Assembly (NCBI RefSeq): GCF_020740795.1 | Contig: NC_067305.1 | Location: 186,001-250,000, forward strand | DNA: 64,000 nt | Reading direction: 5' to 3' | Source of the DNA: Apus apus | Lineage: Eukaryota > Chordata > Aves > Apodiformes > Apodidae | In this document: one piece after another, positions 41,300 to 50,603 of the stretch | Layout: the number at the start of each line of letters is the position of its first letter | How positions within the stretch are numbered: the first letter of the stretch is position 1 | Position numbers and translations under genes: made by a program | Notes under the pieces: generated by a model | What the model was told of the DNA's origin: nothing | The model's database searches: none | The model's input: the letters and a program-made list of their open reading frames with translations, nothing else

Positions 41300-44150
41300 T
41301 GATGGTTTTGCTGAGTCTGGGGAGGGTTTAAGGGTGGCAGAGCTGAGGGAGGGTGATGCGTCCCCTCGGTCTCCGGACCCCGACCCGCTTACGGAGGGAC
41401 AGAAAGCAGCTCAGTCCTTCTGGGGCGGGTTGGCGGAGGAGGCTCGGGGCGCCGCGGAGAAAGCAGAGTCTGAGGAGGTTCGGGCTGAACCGCCGCCCTA
41501 TACACCCCAAAATGGCGCTGAGCAAAAAAGGGGGGGGCGAGGTAAAGATGCCCGTGGTGGTAAAAGGGAGGAAAAGTTGGTATCAGCAAGTGCACACAGA
41601 AGGAGGGGGGAGGTGAAAGAATGTGAGGGGAGTGTGAGCGAGGCGGAGGAGGATGGGACCATGAGCGAGGCGGAGGAGGACGGGAGCAGGAGCGAAGGGC
41701 AGAAAGCCAACCGGAGTCGCTATCTGAAAAAATGTCTTTGTAGGGCAAATCCCCCGCCAAGCCGGGCGCGGAGCAAGCCGGGAGGGGGGGATGAGCCAAG
41801 GGGGAGGGAACGGCCCCGTGGGCGGTGCAGGAGCCTGGAACGGCCCGCCCGCAAGGGGAGTGAGCGGGGCCGGAGCTCAACAAAAAGGTACTGGGAACCG
41901 GAAGTAGCCGGTCAGTCGAGCTCTGACTTCGGATCGGACACCAGCCGGGATGAGTGGCCGGTTACCGATTCAAACTCAGAGGAGGAGGAAATGGGAATAT
42001 ATACAGTCAAAAGCAAAAACATTCTCAGCCCAAATAAAAAGGGACCGCGAGGGAAAAACATCCCTGTCACCGACTGGAAGAGAGTAGAGGCTGCGTGTGC
42101 CGAAGGGGTCCCACCGGCCACGCGAGCATTCCCGGTCCGGGTGACGGACAGGGGACAGAGGGTCCACTCACCAATAAACCCTAAGGAAATACAAGCAATT
42201 GTTAAGGCAGTTGCGGAAAAAGGGCTTAATTCTGCCATGGTCCACACCCTCATAGGTGGTGTCTTGAGTTTCTGTTCACAGGACCAGATTATCGGACGCC
42301 CCCGTGACCCGTACACCTCGGTGGCAACAGAGGACAACAAGTCAACAGGCGACCTGTCCGCACCAGAGAGTTCCACACTGGCAGAACCCAAACAACGGCA
42401 ACGTAGCCTCTGTGGCGGGGGGCTACGACGTCTTTGTGTGATCTTGATTTTAGAACTTGTCACCACAGGACAGGTAACATTAGCTCACCCTCACCAGCCA
42501 TTTAAATGGTCACTCCTTCGAGTCAAAGATCAGCAGGTTATCGCAACTCAAATAACATCAGGTGCGCCAAGTTTTAGTGCCAGTCTCTGCCAGCTTGTCC
42601 CAAAAAACAGATGCACGGTAGACGTAGTGTTTTACATGTGTCCCAGCTCAAACCCTGGGAAAGGGTATTGCAACTCCCCTAGCCAGTACTTCTGTAATTA
42701 TTGGGGATGTGAGACCATAGCCCCTTTTTGGATATCGGGTAGTGGCAGAGACAGATACCTAAAAGTTTACTGGGGTCCATATGGGTGCGCTTTACCGAGA
42801 GGATGGTGGCGTGGAACTTGTCAGTTCCTCTTCTTAAATGTTACCAAGCCCGAAGAGGACAGTTGGTTACTTGGAAAACTTTGGGGAGTAAGGTACTCAG
42901 AGCTAGGGAAAGACCGAGGTGGCTTAATCCTCATAAAAAAGGAGGTCGTCCCGAATGATCCGCTGCCAGTAGGCCCCAACCAAGCAGTTATCAGCAAAGC
43001 CCTGACTATCCCCAATCAGAACTATGTGACTAAAAAGACGGACAATCAGGAAAAACTGACAAAAGCTCCCATGACAACACACACCACCAAAATTTCTGAA
43101 AGAGAGTCGCTCTGGAAAATGATGCAAGCTAGCTACCAAATACTGAACAAAACTAATCCAAATCTCACAGAGCATTGTTGGCTGTGCTACGGAATGAAAC
43201 CACCCTTTTATGAGGCTGTAGCAGTAAGTAACACACCCCTACAAATGAATGGTTCAAATCCGGCTCAGTGTATATGGGAGGCAGATAAGCAAGGGATCAC
43301 ACTAACACGAGTGGTGGGAAGCGGCGTGTGTGTAGGTAAAGTCCCCGAGAACAAAGAACAACTGTGTGATAGTAAGGTACAAGGTAAAATCCCTGCAAAG
43401 TGGTTAGTACCAGCCGACAATACCAAGTGGGTTTGCTCTGTCACGGGAGTTACACCTTGTCTGTCGTTGGACAAATTTGATGAATCCTCAGAATATTGTG
43501 TCCAGGTAGCTATAGTCCCTAAAGTCTTTTACCATCCCGAAGACGCTGTCTATGACTCTCTGATTACCCCAGAACATCATCTGTCAAAGCGAGAACCCTT
43601 TACAGCACTAACAATAGCTACCCTAATGATCTTAGGAGGGGCGGGAGTAGGCACAGGAGTGGCATCCATGGTCCAACAGAATAAAGAATTCAGTGCCTTG
43701 AGGATGGCAGTGGATGAAGACCTGGCTAGAATTGAACAATCAATAAGTGCGCTAGAACAATCACTCAGGTCACTATCTGAAGTAGTGCTGCAGAATCGGA
43801 GAGGACTAGATCTAATGTTTTTTCAGCAAGGGGGAGTGTGCGCTGCACTAGGGGAAGAGTGCTGTGTATACGCGGACCACACCGGGATAGTGAGGGACAC
43901 GATGGCCAAACTGCGAGAGGGGTTGGAAAAACGGAAAAGGGAACGAGAGGCGCAGGAAAGCTGGTTTACATCCTGGTTTAACTATTCACCTTGGCTGACC
44001 ACCCTGATATCCACCTTGATAGGGCCAGTCGCAATGATTCTGATAACCTTGATCTTTGGACCCTGTATACTGAATAGGCTCGTGGCGTTTGTCAAGAGCC
44101 GGCTGGAGAAGGTTGACATCATGCTGATAGAACGCCAACAACTGCTTTAA
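41145..44150 (+). CDS. Gag-Env fusion frame, 1001 codons, uninterrupted
   Basis: A single open frame that joins gag to env with no pol between. The first ~47 codons overlap matrix in another frame and are probably not real protein. A proline-rich gag part has the late-domain motif PPPY at about residue 116. A long basic/acidic Arg-Ser-Glu region follows (about 150-280), then a capsid N-terminal piece (about 283-390, with NPKEIQAIVKAVAEKGLNSA). The Env leader (LCVILILELVTTGQVTL) is near 430 and has no Met of its own nearby. The surface subunit has CWLC at about 678. A furin-like LSKR site lies near 816, followed by a hydrophobic fusion-peptide-like stretch, and the CX6CC motif is at 899-907. 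The membrane span is near 948-975. The env part looks complete. Reading it as Env would need the fusion start, a spliced leader or a non-AUG start. Confidence 0.85.
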   Translation: MGSTLSRGGKSCRRCRRLYRSRRPGGRQRTVCWPPRSWESGQPHRLCTPLSDDGFAESGEGLRVAELREGDASPRSPDPDPLTEGQKAAQSFWGGLAEEARGAAEKAESEEVRAEPPPYTPQNGAEQKRGGRGKDARGGKREEKLVSASAHRRRGEVKECEGSVSEAEEDGTMSEAEEDGSRSEGQKANRSRYLKKCLCRANPPPSRARSKPGGGDEPRGRERPRGRCRSLERPARKGSERGRSSTKRYWEPEVAGQSSSDFGSDTSRDEWPVTDSNSEEEEMGIYTVKSKNILSPNKKGPRGKNIPVTDWKRVEAACAEGVPPATRAFPVRVTDRGQRVHSPINPKEIQAIVKAVAEKGLNSAMVHTLIGGVLSFCSQDQIIGRPRDPYTSVATEDNKSTGDLSAPESSTLAEPKQRQRSLCGGGLRRLCVILILELVTTGQVTLAHPHQPFKWSLLRVKDQQVIATQITSGAPSFSASLCQLVPKNRCTVDVVFYMCPSSNPGKGYCNSPSQYFCNYWGCETIAPFWISGSGRDRYLKVYWGPYGCALPRGWWRGTCQFLFLNVTKPEEDSWLLGKLWGVRYSELGKDRGGLILIKKEVVPNDPLPVGPNQAVISKALTIPNQNYVTKKTDNQEKLTKAPMTTHTTKISERESLWKMMQASYQILNKTNPNLTEHCWLCYGMKPPFYEAVAVSNTPLQMNGSNPAQCIWEADKQGITLTRVVGSGVCVGKVPENKEQLCDSKVQGKIPAKWLVPADNTKWVCSVTGVTPCLSLDKFDESSEYCVQVAIVPKVFYHPEDAVYDSLITPEHHLSKREPFTALTIATLMILGGAGVGTGVASMVQQNKEFSALRMAVDEDLARIEQSISALEQSLRSLSEVVLQNRRGLDLMFFQQGGVCAALGEECCVYADHTGIVRDTMAKLREGLEKRKREREAQESWFTSWFNYSPWLTTLISTLIGPVAMILITLIFGPCILNRLVAFVKSRLEKVDIMLIERQQLL

Positions 44151-44324
44151 GAATGTTTTTCTTCAGAATTTCCTGTAGCTATCTCTAGAGATACATCATT
44201 ACTTTCAACTACCTCTTGTCTAACGTGCACTATGTTTTCTATTCAGGTTTGTAACACATTTTTTAAGATTGTTAACATATCCCTTTTTAAGACTGTTACA
44301 TTTTAACCAATTTTAACTGTGCAT

Positions 44325-44338
44325 AGGGAGGGGGGAAA
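44325..44338 (+). other. Polypurine tract of provirus copy 2
   Basis: AGGGAGGGGGGAAA directly before the 3' LTR. It is the expected plus-strand primer for reverse transcription. Confidence 0.85.
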
Positions 44339-44608
44339 TGTGGGTAGTTAGGGTCCGGCGGCCGGAAGATTTCGCGCTGTACGGAAAGATAAGGCCCCTC
44401 TCCTAATAGCCAATAGCACTTAGTTCACGATGTAAGCAGACGGAAGTGACACCACAGACCTAACTCATATAAACACCGCGGTAAACACTAATAAACGCCA
44501 TTTGCTGTCCACCACATTGGTGTCTGTGAGCTGATGGACCGAGCGGCCTGGGAGTGGCCGCCGTGCCGTTCTTGAACCAGGTCGTCACGCCTTTCACGAA
44601 AGGCAACA
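44339..44608 (+). repeat. 3' LTR of provirus copy 2
   Basis: A complete 270-bp LTR from TGTGGGTAGTTAGGGTCC to CACGAAAGGCAACA, followed by the target duplication CCAAGG. Its last 53 bp also occur inverted at the left end of the provirus. Confidence 0.92.
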
Positions 44609-44905
44609 CCAAGGCTGTTCTTAAGCTTCACATTCCCTATCAGCCCCTCTTGTTGGTGAGAGCAAGGTCCAGCATAGCACCTCTCCTGGTTGGCTCCTCT
44701 ATCCCTTGGAGAAGGAAGGTCTCATCAACGCATTCCAGGAACCTCCCGGAATCCTGGTGCCACACTGTGTTGTCCCACCAGCTGATTTTGGAGTGGTTGA
44801 AGTCTCCCATAAGGACCAGGCCTAGCGAATGTGAGGCTACTCCTGATTGTGTATCAAGGATCTCATCTGCTCAGTCTTCCTGGTTGGGTGGCCTGTTCAG
44901 ACCTC
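44609..44905 (-). mobile_element. CR1 fragment (part 2, endonuclease)
   Basis: Continuation of the CR1 interrupted at 40531. The minus strand covers the middle of the endonuclease (plus-strand CCTCTTGTTGGTGAGAGCAAGGT compares with CCTCCTTGTTGGTGAGCACAAGAT in the intact CR1 near 9381). It ends where ERV-L pol begins near 44910. Confidence 0.7.
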
Positions 44906-44909
44906 CACT

Positions 44910-46640
44910 CTAATGTGGGACCAGTCCATGGCAGACAGTAGGGCTGTGCTTCCACCCATGTGGCAGTTAGTTCCAGGTGTACTGGAAGCCCCTCCAGATG
45001 ACAGCAAACTGGGGCCTGCACTCTGCTGCCAAAGGGATAGAGGGAATCACATCAGTGATATCAGCTGTGGGAAACCACTGGGCTGCCTTGGACTCCAGTT
45101 CCTGCTGAAGTTGTGGCATGTCCAGCACAGCACCTGTGGGAAACTGTTCTTTTCTTCCCCACATAAGTCTAAACAAAATGTCTTTTAAGCCAGCGAAGGC
45201 CTCTCCTGATTATCCCCAGCTAAGGGACTAAACCAGACTTGCTTCTCAAGGACAACTGAACCCAAAACAACAGCTGTGGCCCGGGACAGAAAGGATGGGC
45301 GACAAGCCACCCTGTGCCCCTGGCAGTCACCGCCCTAACGTGGGGCTGATGGACGCTCGTTGGCTCTGGACAGTGACACTGACTGGACAGGTGGGTCAGG
45401 GGGGATCAAAGGGGCAAGGGCAGCAGGTGGGCCCTTCCCTCCTCCCTGAGGCCCGTTCGGATGCTTTCTGCGTGGGACACCCCCCTGCTGCGGACACTGG
45501 TGCTGGGACCCTGCCTGCCTGCCTGCCCCGGGTCCAGCCTGAGCCTCAGCGCCGAGCGTGCCGGGGTCCCGAGCCCTGGGGTCGAGGCCGGAGCCCCCTC
45601 CCCGTGTTGCTGCCCCTGGAGGGGAAACCAGCGGCCGCTGCACCCGCTGCCGAGAGGCTGCCCCTCCGACACCACGGACCTGCCGTCCTGCTCTCCGGCC
45701 ACCGACCGACGCTGGACAAGCCGCCGGAGGGGAACATCACCTCACACACACGCACATTCCTTTCCTCATACTTGCACACACAGCGCGACCTCTTCAGGAG
45801 GACCGGCGTCGGGTTTCCTTCCCTCCTCCCTCCTCCCTTTGGTCCTTAATCCTCTCCCTTAAAAGCACCTTTGCATTGCCTCCCTAAAGGGCACTTTCTC
45901 ACCACATACATATTGATATCCCTGGTAGCCATTCACACCTGCATTGTCCCTAAACATCATCCCTCGGTTTGTGTTAACCCTTAATAAACCGATCAGTTTG
46001 TGGAGCAAACCTTGGCTTTAGAGGCAATTTCTGAGCATGGTGGGGTGGGGGGGCTTTCTAGCTACCACGTGGAAATACGGTCCCGCGGCGGCCGTTGCTC
46101 CGTGAGAGGCAGCGCCGCGTGTGACCCTCGGGCTCATTCACAAACCCCTCCACATTGAGAGGGGCAGTCGCAAAAGGATCCTGACAGCCGGGAGCCCCCG
46201 GTACCGGCTTGCAACAGCACCCTTCAGAAATGTCAAGGCCAGTACAGTCTGTTGTTAGTCTCCACTCTCCATTAGACTTCCACACGGACCATATGGGGCT
46301 GCTAAAGGCTGATCAAGGCCTGCTGATCACTCCCTGGCTCTGTGCTGAGGACACACAGAGCCCCTGGGCCAGTCACAGGGGGGTGTTTTTGCCACTCACC
46401 CCCAGGCAGACTCACTTCAGCCTCCAGCACAGCCAGCTGTCCACATCCCCTGTCACTCCAGAAGTGCAGAAGGGCTCTGTCCCTTGGTTGCTCCATGGCA
46501 TTAGGGTGCCCTGTGCACCCGTGTCCACTAGAGCCTCCTACTCCTGGGGGTCTGACGTGACAGGCCAGCAGATCTACACAGCTCAGGAACCGTGGCTGTC
46601 CCTCTCCTCTACCTGTCAGGAGGCAGAGCTCCTCTACTGA
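44910..46640 (-). pseudogene. ERV-L protease and reverse transcriptase remnant, split by a solo LTR
   Basis: Minus-strand remains of an old ERV-L pol. Protease is visible as ALVDTGAQGTLMP near 46500-46540, with the retropepsin DTG. The start of reverse transcriptase, WKSNGEWRLTTDCTGLD, is near 46222-46285. It continues left of the solo LTR with MPQLQQELESKAAQWFPTAD, IPLAAECRPQFAVIWRGFQY and LPHGWKHSPTVCHGL (44910-45134). The D-containing segment is degraded (TADITDVIPSIPL), several stops are present and the polymerase YxDD part is absent. Removing the LTR with one target duplication makes the two halves continuous. Confidence 0.8.
45135..46216 (+). mobile_element. Solo ERV-L LTR (1082 bp)
   Basis: Runs from TGTGGGAAACTGTTC to ACCGGCTTGCAACA and is near-identical to the LTR at 19077-20160. 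It is flanked by a perfect 5-bp target duplication GCACC (45130-45134 and 46217-46221), the size known for ERV-L. No internal region is present, so it is a recombined solo LTR. The TATA box position, TATAAAAGG in the other copy, reads GATCAAAGG here, so the promoter is probably weakened. AATAAA is kept. Confidence 0.93.
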
Positions 46641-48069
46641 TAGTCATAGGATTCTCCACTCACTTCTTGTACAAAGGAAATGGAATTCCTTTCCATGGGA
46701 TTAGGAGTTAAGATCAGCCCTTCCATTCTGCCTGGGGAACTGCCCACTGGAGACTGGAGTAGCATTTTTCCTGGAATTATCCCCCTTTTTGATGGTTTTC
46801 CCTTTCAACTCATGTACCTGTGCCTCTGTGGTCAAGGTAGGCTTTCCCTCCCATGTCTTCATGTCCTCTCTGTGCTCACACTGCTAAAACCACACAGTGT
46901 CCCATAATGTGTATGTACCTTCTATATCCTTTCTCTTGAGCAGAGAACTCAAAATAGCTGAGAAAATGGTCCATGAGGGAAGAAGGACCTATCCTCTTTA
47001 AGGTCCTGGAACTTCCAGAACAGATTTTTTAATAAGCTTAAGGTGCTTTCAATCATTTTGGGGGTATTTTGGGACAGTTTTTCAACACCTGAGATGAAGT
47101 CCCATATAGAAGAAAAGAGATTTTCTTATTGCTGGAGCTGCAAAGCTGCTTCTACCCTCTTTTGGTACTTCTTTGTCTTTCCAGGTCATTACTGGCAATC
47201 AGTTTGCAAAAGACATTTTTGCATTCCAAACAAACTTTTTCCTCTTGGATCTGTGTGCACTGGACTTCATCTGGCACTGTGGTTTGGGGCATCATAAATC
47301 TCCTCTAACATGGTTCCTTCTCACCTTTCTCCGTGCTGATCCTACTGCCTCAGTGATAGGGGTCCCCTCCAGAGGCCGAGGGCTTGTGTCTCTACCAATT
47401 TCTTTCTAAATGTTCCCTTCCTTCAAAATAAGGAAGCATCTTGGCTGCTTTGTTCTTCCCTCTAATCCCAGGCTACTGGCCCTATTATCCCAGCTTCAGA
47501 GCAGCCAGGGGATCATGTACTGAAACATTTCTGCATCTGCCACAGCTCACTCGGACAGGGATCGAGTGGTTACCTCTTGTTCTGCCTCTCCCTCCTGTTC
47601 TTGTGATGACCTTACTTAACCCACTTTTACTAAACAAGCTAATGTCCATCTCTTGCTCTTCTCGTGCACAGGGGCAACTGAGAGCGGCACTGGTTAATTC
47701 TCTGGTTCAGTTGCACCACCCATCGCTGGGGTCTGAGGAGCTGCTTTGTCAGTAATCACAGGCTCTGTCAGCAGGGTCTGAGCAGCCACTGTGCCTGTTG
47801 CCAGGGTTCAAGCAGCCACGAGGCCTCTTGCAGGTGTTTGAGGAGACACAGCCCTTGTTGTGGGGGTTAGTCTACACACAATGCCTGTCATGGGGTTTCA
47901 GTATCTGCAGGGCCTTGCTCCAGGATTGGAGTGTCCACAGTATTGGGCTCAGGGCTTGATCTATGCAGAGTATTTGCATAGTTTGATAGTTGTTAAACAC
48001 TAAAGGAGACCTAAACCACACCCAGGAGACTGCTGAGAGACATGCGAGCTTATTTACAACCAAAGACAG
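46641..48069. other. Possible gag side of the old ERV-L, otherwise unassigned
   Basis: Lies on the gag side of the ERV-L remnant. A Lys/Gly-rich minus-strand stretch near 46760-46850 (EAQVHELKGKTIKKGD) may belong to it. No frame longer than about 100 codons with recognisable gag motifs is seen. From 47760 to 47990 a CAG-rich imperfect repeat occurs (GTCTGAGCAGCCAC, GTTCAAGCAGCCAC). Confidence 0.35.
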
Positions 48070-49620
48070 TTATTTCAGTTCAGGTCATTATTCCAGTATT
48101 ATATGCTATAATCTCAGGGCTACACATACCATATAAGGCCATACTGTACCCCCACCCCCCATTGTTATCACGATACATACCATATACATATACATACCAT
48201 ACATATCATATACAGCCTTACTGACCCACCATTGTGATGTCATGGCCATACATACCATATAAGGCCATACTGCCCAACCATTGTTCTCACAGGGCCATAA
48301 ATAATATATAAGGCCATGCTGTCCCCCAGTGGTGATCCCAGGGCCACACATACCTTATAAGGCCATACTGTCCCCTGTTGTTATCTCGGAGCCATACAGA
48401 ACATTACAAGGCCATAATGGCCCCCAGTTGTGCCCTCAGGGCCATACATACTACATAAGGTTATAGTGCCCCCCCCATTCTGATATCATGACCATACATA
48501 CCTTATAAGGTGCATACAGTCCCCCACTGTGATCTCAGTGCCACACATACCACATGAGGCCTAATTGCCCTATCAATGTGATGTCAGGGCTATACACACC
48601 ATGTAACACCACACTGCTCCCCTATTTTGATCCAGAGTCACAGCATAGTTTATACTGCCATACTGCCCCGCATTGTGATGTCAGGGCCAGGCACACCATA
48701 TAAGGCCATTTTTACCTCCATTGTTGTCTCAGGACCATACACAACATATATGGCTGCACTACATCGCCGAATATGGATGTCAGGGCCATGTACCCCATGT
48801 AAGGCCATACTGTTCCCCCCCCTCCCCTTTTATGTCATGGTCATATGTAACATTTAAGGCAATACTGCAACCCCATTGTCGCACCAGGGCGGTACATACC
48901 AGATAAGGCCATACTGCCCCCTCATTGTGATCTCAGGACAATACCTAACATATAAGACTTTACTGAACCAGCTCATAATTATATCAGTCAGTATATCCCA
49001 TATAAGGCCACTAGGTCCCTCCATTCTAATGTTATGGCCCTACATTTCTTGTAAGTCCATTCTCCTTGTTGTAATCTCAAGGCCAAACACACCATATAAG
49101 GTGATACTGTTCCCCCATCATGACATCAGGCCCGTGCATACCATATAAGGCCATACTGTCCCTCATGGTGATGTCCCGTCAAGACCTCAGGTTCATAACT
49201 CTCACACTAAGCCATACTGCCCCCCTGGTTGATGTCAGGCTCATACATACCAGATGAGGAGATACTGCCCCCCACTGTGACATCAGGGCTGTACTCACTA
49301 TATAAGGCCATACTGCCCCACATCCATGATCTCACAGCAATATAGAGCTATACTAACCCCCATTGTGATCTCAGGGCCATACATACCACAGAAGTCCCTA
49401 CTGCACCCCCCCTTTGTGATGTCTTGGCCATACATCCCATATCAGGCCATACTGCATCCATTGTTTTGTTCTTGGGCCATACAGACCATTTAAAGCATCG
49501 CTGTCTCCCCACTGTGATGCTGGAACATATATACTCTTTTAGGCCAGTCTAGCCCAACTTTGGTGTCATTGCCAAGCAAACCATAGAAGGCCAGACTTCC
49601 ACTCCATTGTGATGTCATTG
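48070..49620. repeat. 50-bp satellite, CATACCATATAAGGCCATACTG type
   Basis: About 30 tandem copies of a unit close to 50 bp: CATACCATATAAGGCCATACTG, then CCCCCCATTGTGATCTCAGGGC. The unit contains TATATAAGG-like and AAGGCCAT words. Copies vary in length and sequence, so the array is old. No genes. Confidence 0.92.
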
Positions 49621-49624
49621 TCAT

Positions 49625-49706
49625 ATGCACCTGCTCTGGCAGGGGGGTTGGACTTGATTTTTGGAGATCCTTTCAAACCCCCAGCATTCTCTTATTCTGT
49701 GATTCT
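49625..49706 (+). mobile_element. CR1 3' end
   Basis: CTGCTCTGGCAGGGGGGTTGGACTTG followed by TTCTGTGATTCT is the conserved CR1 tail in plus orientation, truncated to about 80 bp. Confidence 0.8.
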
Positions 49707-50534
49707 CACAGGAGAGCAGGTAGGAGGTGGTGCAGTGGAGCTGTAACACCCAGCTGCAGAGATCAGTGGAGAAGGCTGATGCTAGGAGTAGGGCTGTAAG
49801 TCCCAGCTGGCCAGTGACAGAAACAGGGAAGTTGGGGACATGAGGAGCAAAGCTGGCCATACAATGTGGGACTTCAAGACACTGCATTTCCTGTCTTTCC
49901 CAAGGAAAGACCCTGGACCAATAACACTTGGAGAATGTTTCTAACCCCTCTTCTCTGAAGTGAAAAGTCAGGTGCTGAGAGAAGACTGGAGAAAAGGCTC
50001 AAAAAATGAGAACAACAACTCCAAGTACCTTGAAACAGTGATTGGCCCCACTGAGGGTTATTACTGACAGAGCCTCTCTAAGGACTCATTGGAGCAGATA
50101 ATTGGAGGCCACTAAAAATTACAAAAACAAACCAAACAAACAAAACAAAAAACACCAAAAAAAAACCCCACCAAAACCCAAAGCTTGTTAGGGCTAATTA
50201 CATGAATCTCAGATATTGACAAAAGACTAAACAAACCACCCAACAAGTTGAAGGGAGAAGAAATAATAAAGTACCTTCAAGTATTAATGGGTCCCACTGA
50301 GTCTGACAAACCCTCCTCATGGACTCATTACAGCAGATGAGTGGAGTTCATGACTGCAGGGAGGCAAAGGCCTTGTGCAGGTGACTGTCACGCTGAGAAA
50401 AAACCTTTGCTTTGTTTGAAGAAGCAGAAATACCAAGCCCTGGCCCCAGGCCCCAGGCAGGCAGATCCTGTCCCTCACACAGGGCTCAGGGTTCTTGATG
50501 GGGACAGTGGGGTATGACGGAATGGCAATGAGAA
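49707..50534. other. Unassigned DNA with a dispersed repeat copy
   Basis: It contains a repeat shared with 39290-39600 (50270-50510). A diverged partial copy lies about 245 bp to the left (50025-50100: CAGTGATTGGCCCCACTGAG...GACTCATTGGAGCAGAT). It also holds an A-rich run (50118-50170). No gene is supported. Confidence 0.45.
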
Positions 50535-50602
50535 GTGTAGGAATCACAGGGAATCATGGAATCGTCCTGGTTGGAAAAGACCTTGAAGATCATCAAGTCC
50601 AG
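50535..50602 (-). mobile_element. CR1 3' end
   Basis: The plus strand reads AATCATGGAATCGTCCTGG and TTGGAAAAGACCTTGAAGA, the complement of the CR1 tail. It is immediately followed by an LTR. Confidence 0.75.
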
Positions 50603-50603
50603 C

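Larger units (their letters stand above)
40532..44608 (+). mobile_element. Deleted gamma-type provirus, copy 2 (long open frame, odd left end)
   Basis: The same pol-less family as 22138-26166, here in plus orientation with a 6-bp target duplication CCAAGG (40526-40531 and 44609-44614). The right end is a normal 270-bp LTR (44339-44608). The left end is abnormal: it starts with 53 bp of the LTR's own right end, inverted (40532-40584), joined to an LTR that lacks its first ~18 bp (40585-40836). Both termini therefore read TGTTGCC...GGCAACA. The two LTRs differ at only about three of 252 shared positions, so the insertion is young. Internally it has a primer site, the gag matrix frame, a 1001-codon gag-env frame and a purine tract. 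Confidence 0.92.

Noticed and set aside
48070-49620. CRISPR-like repeat array
   Set aside because: The region is vertebrate-type DNA; units are directly adjacent and variable, without unique spacers.
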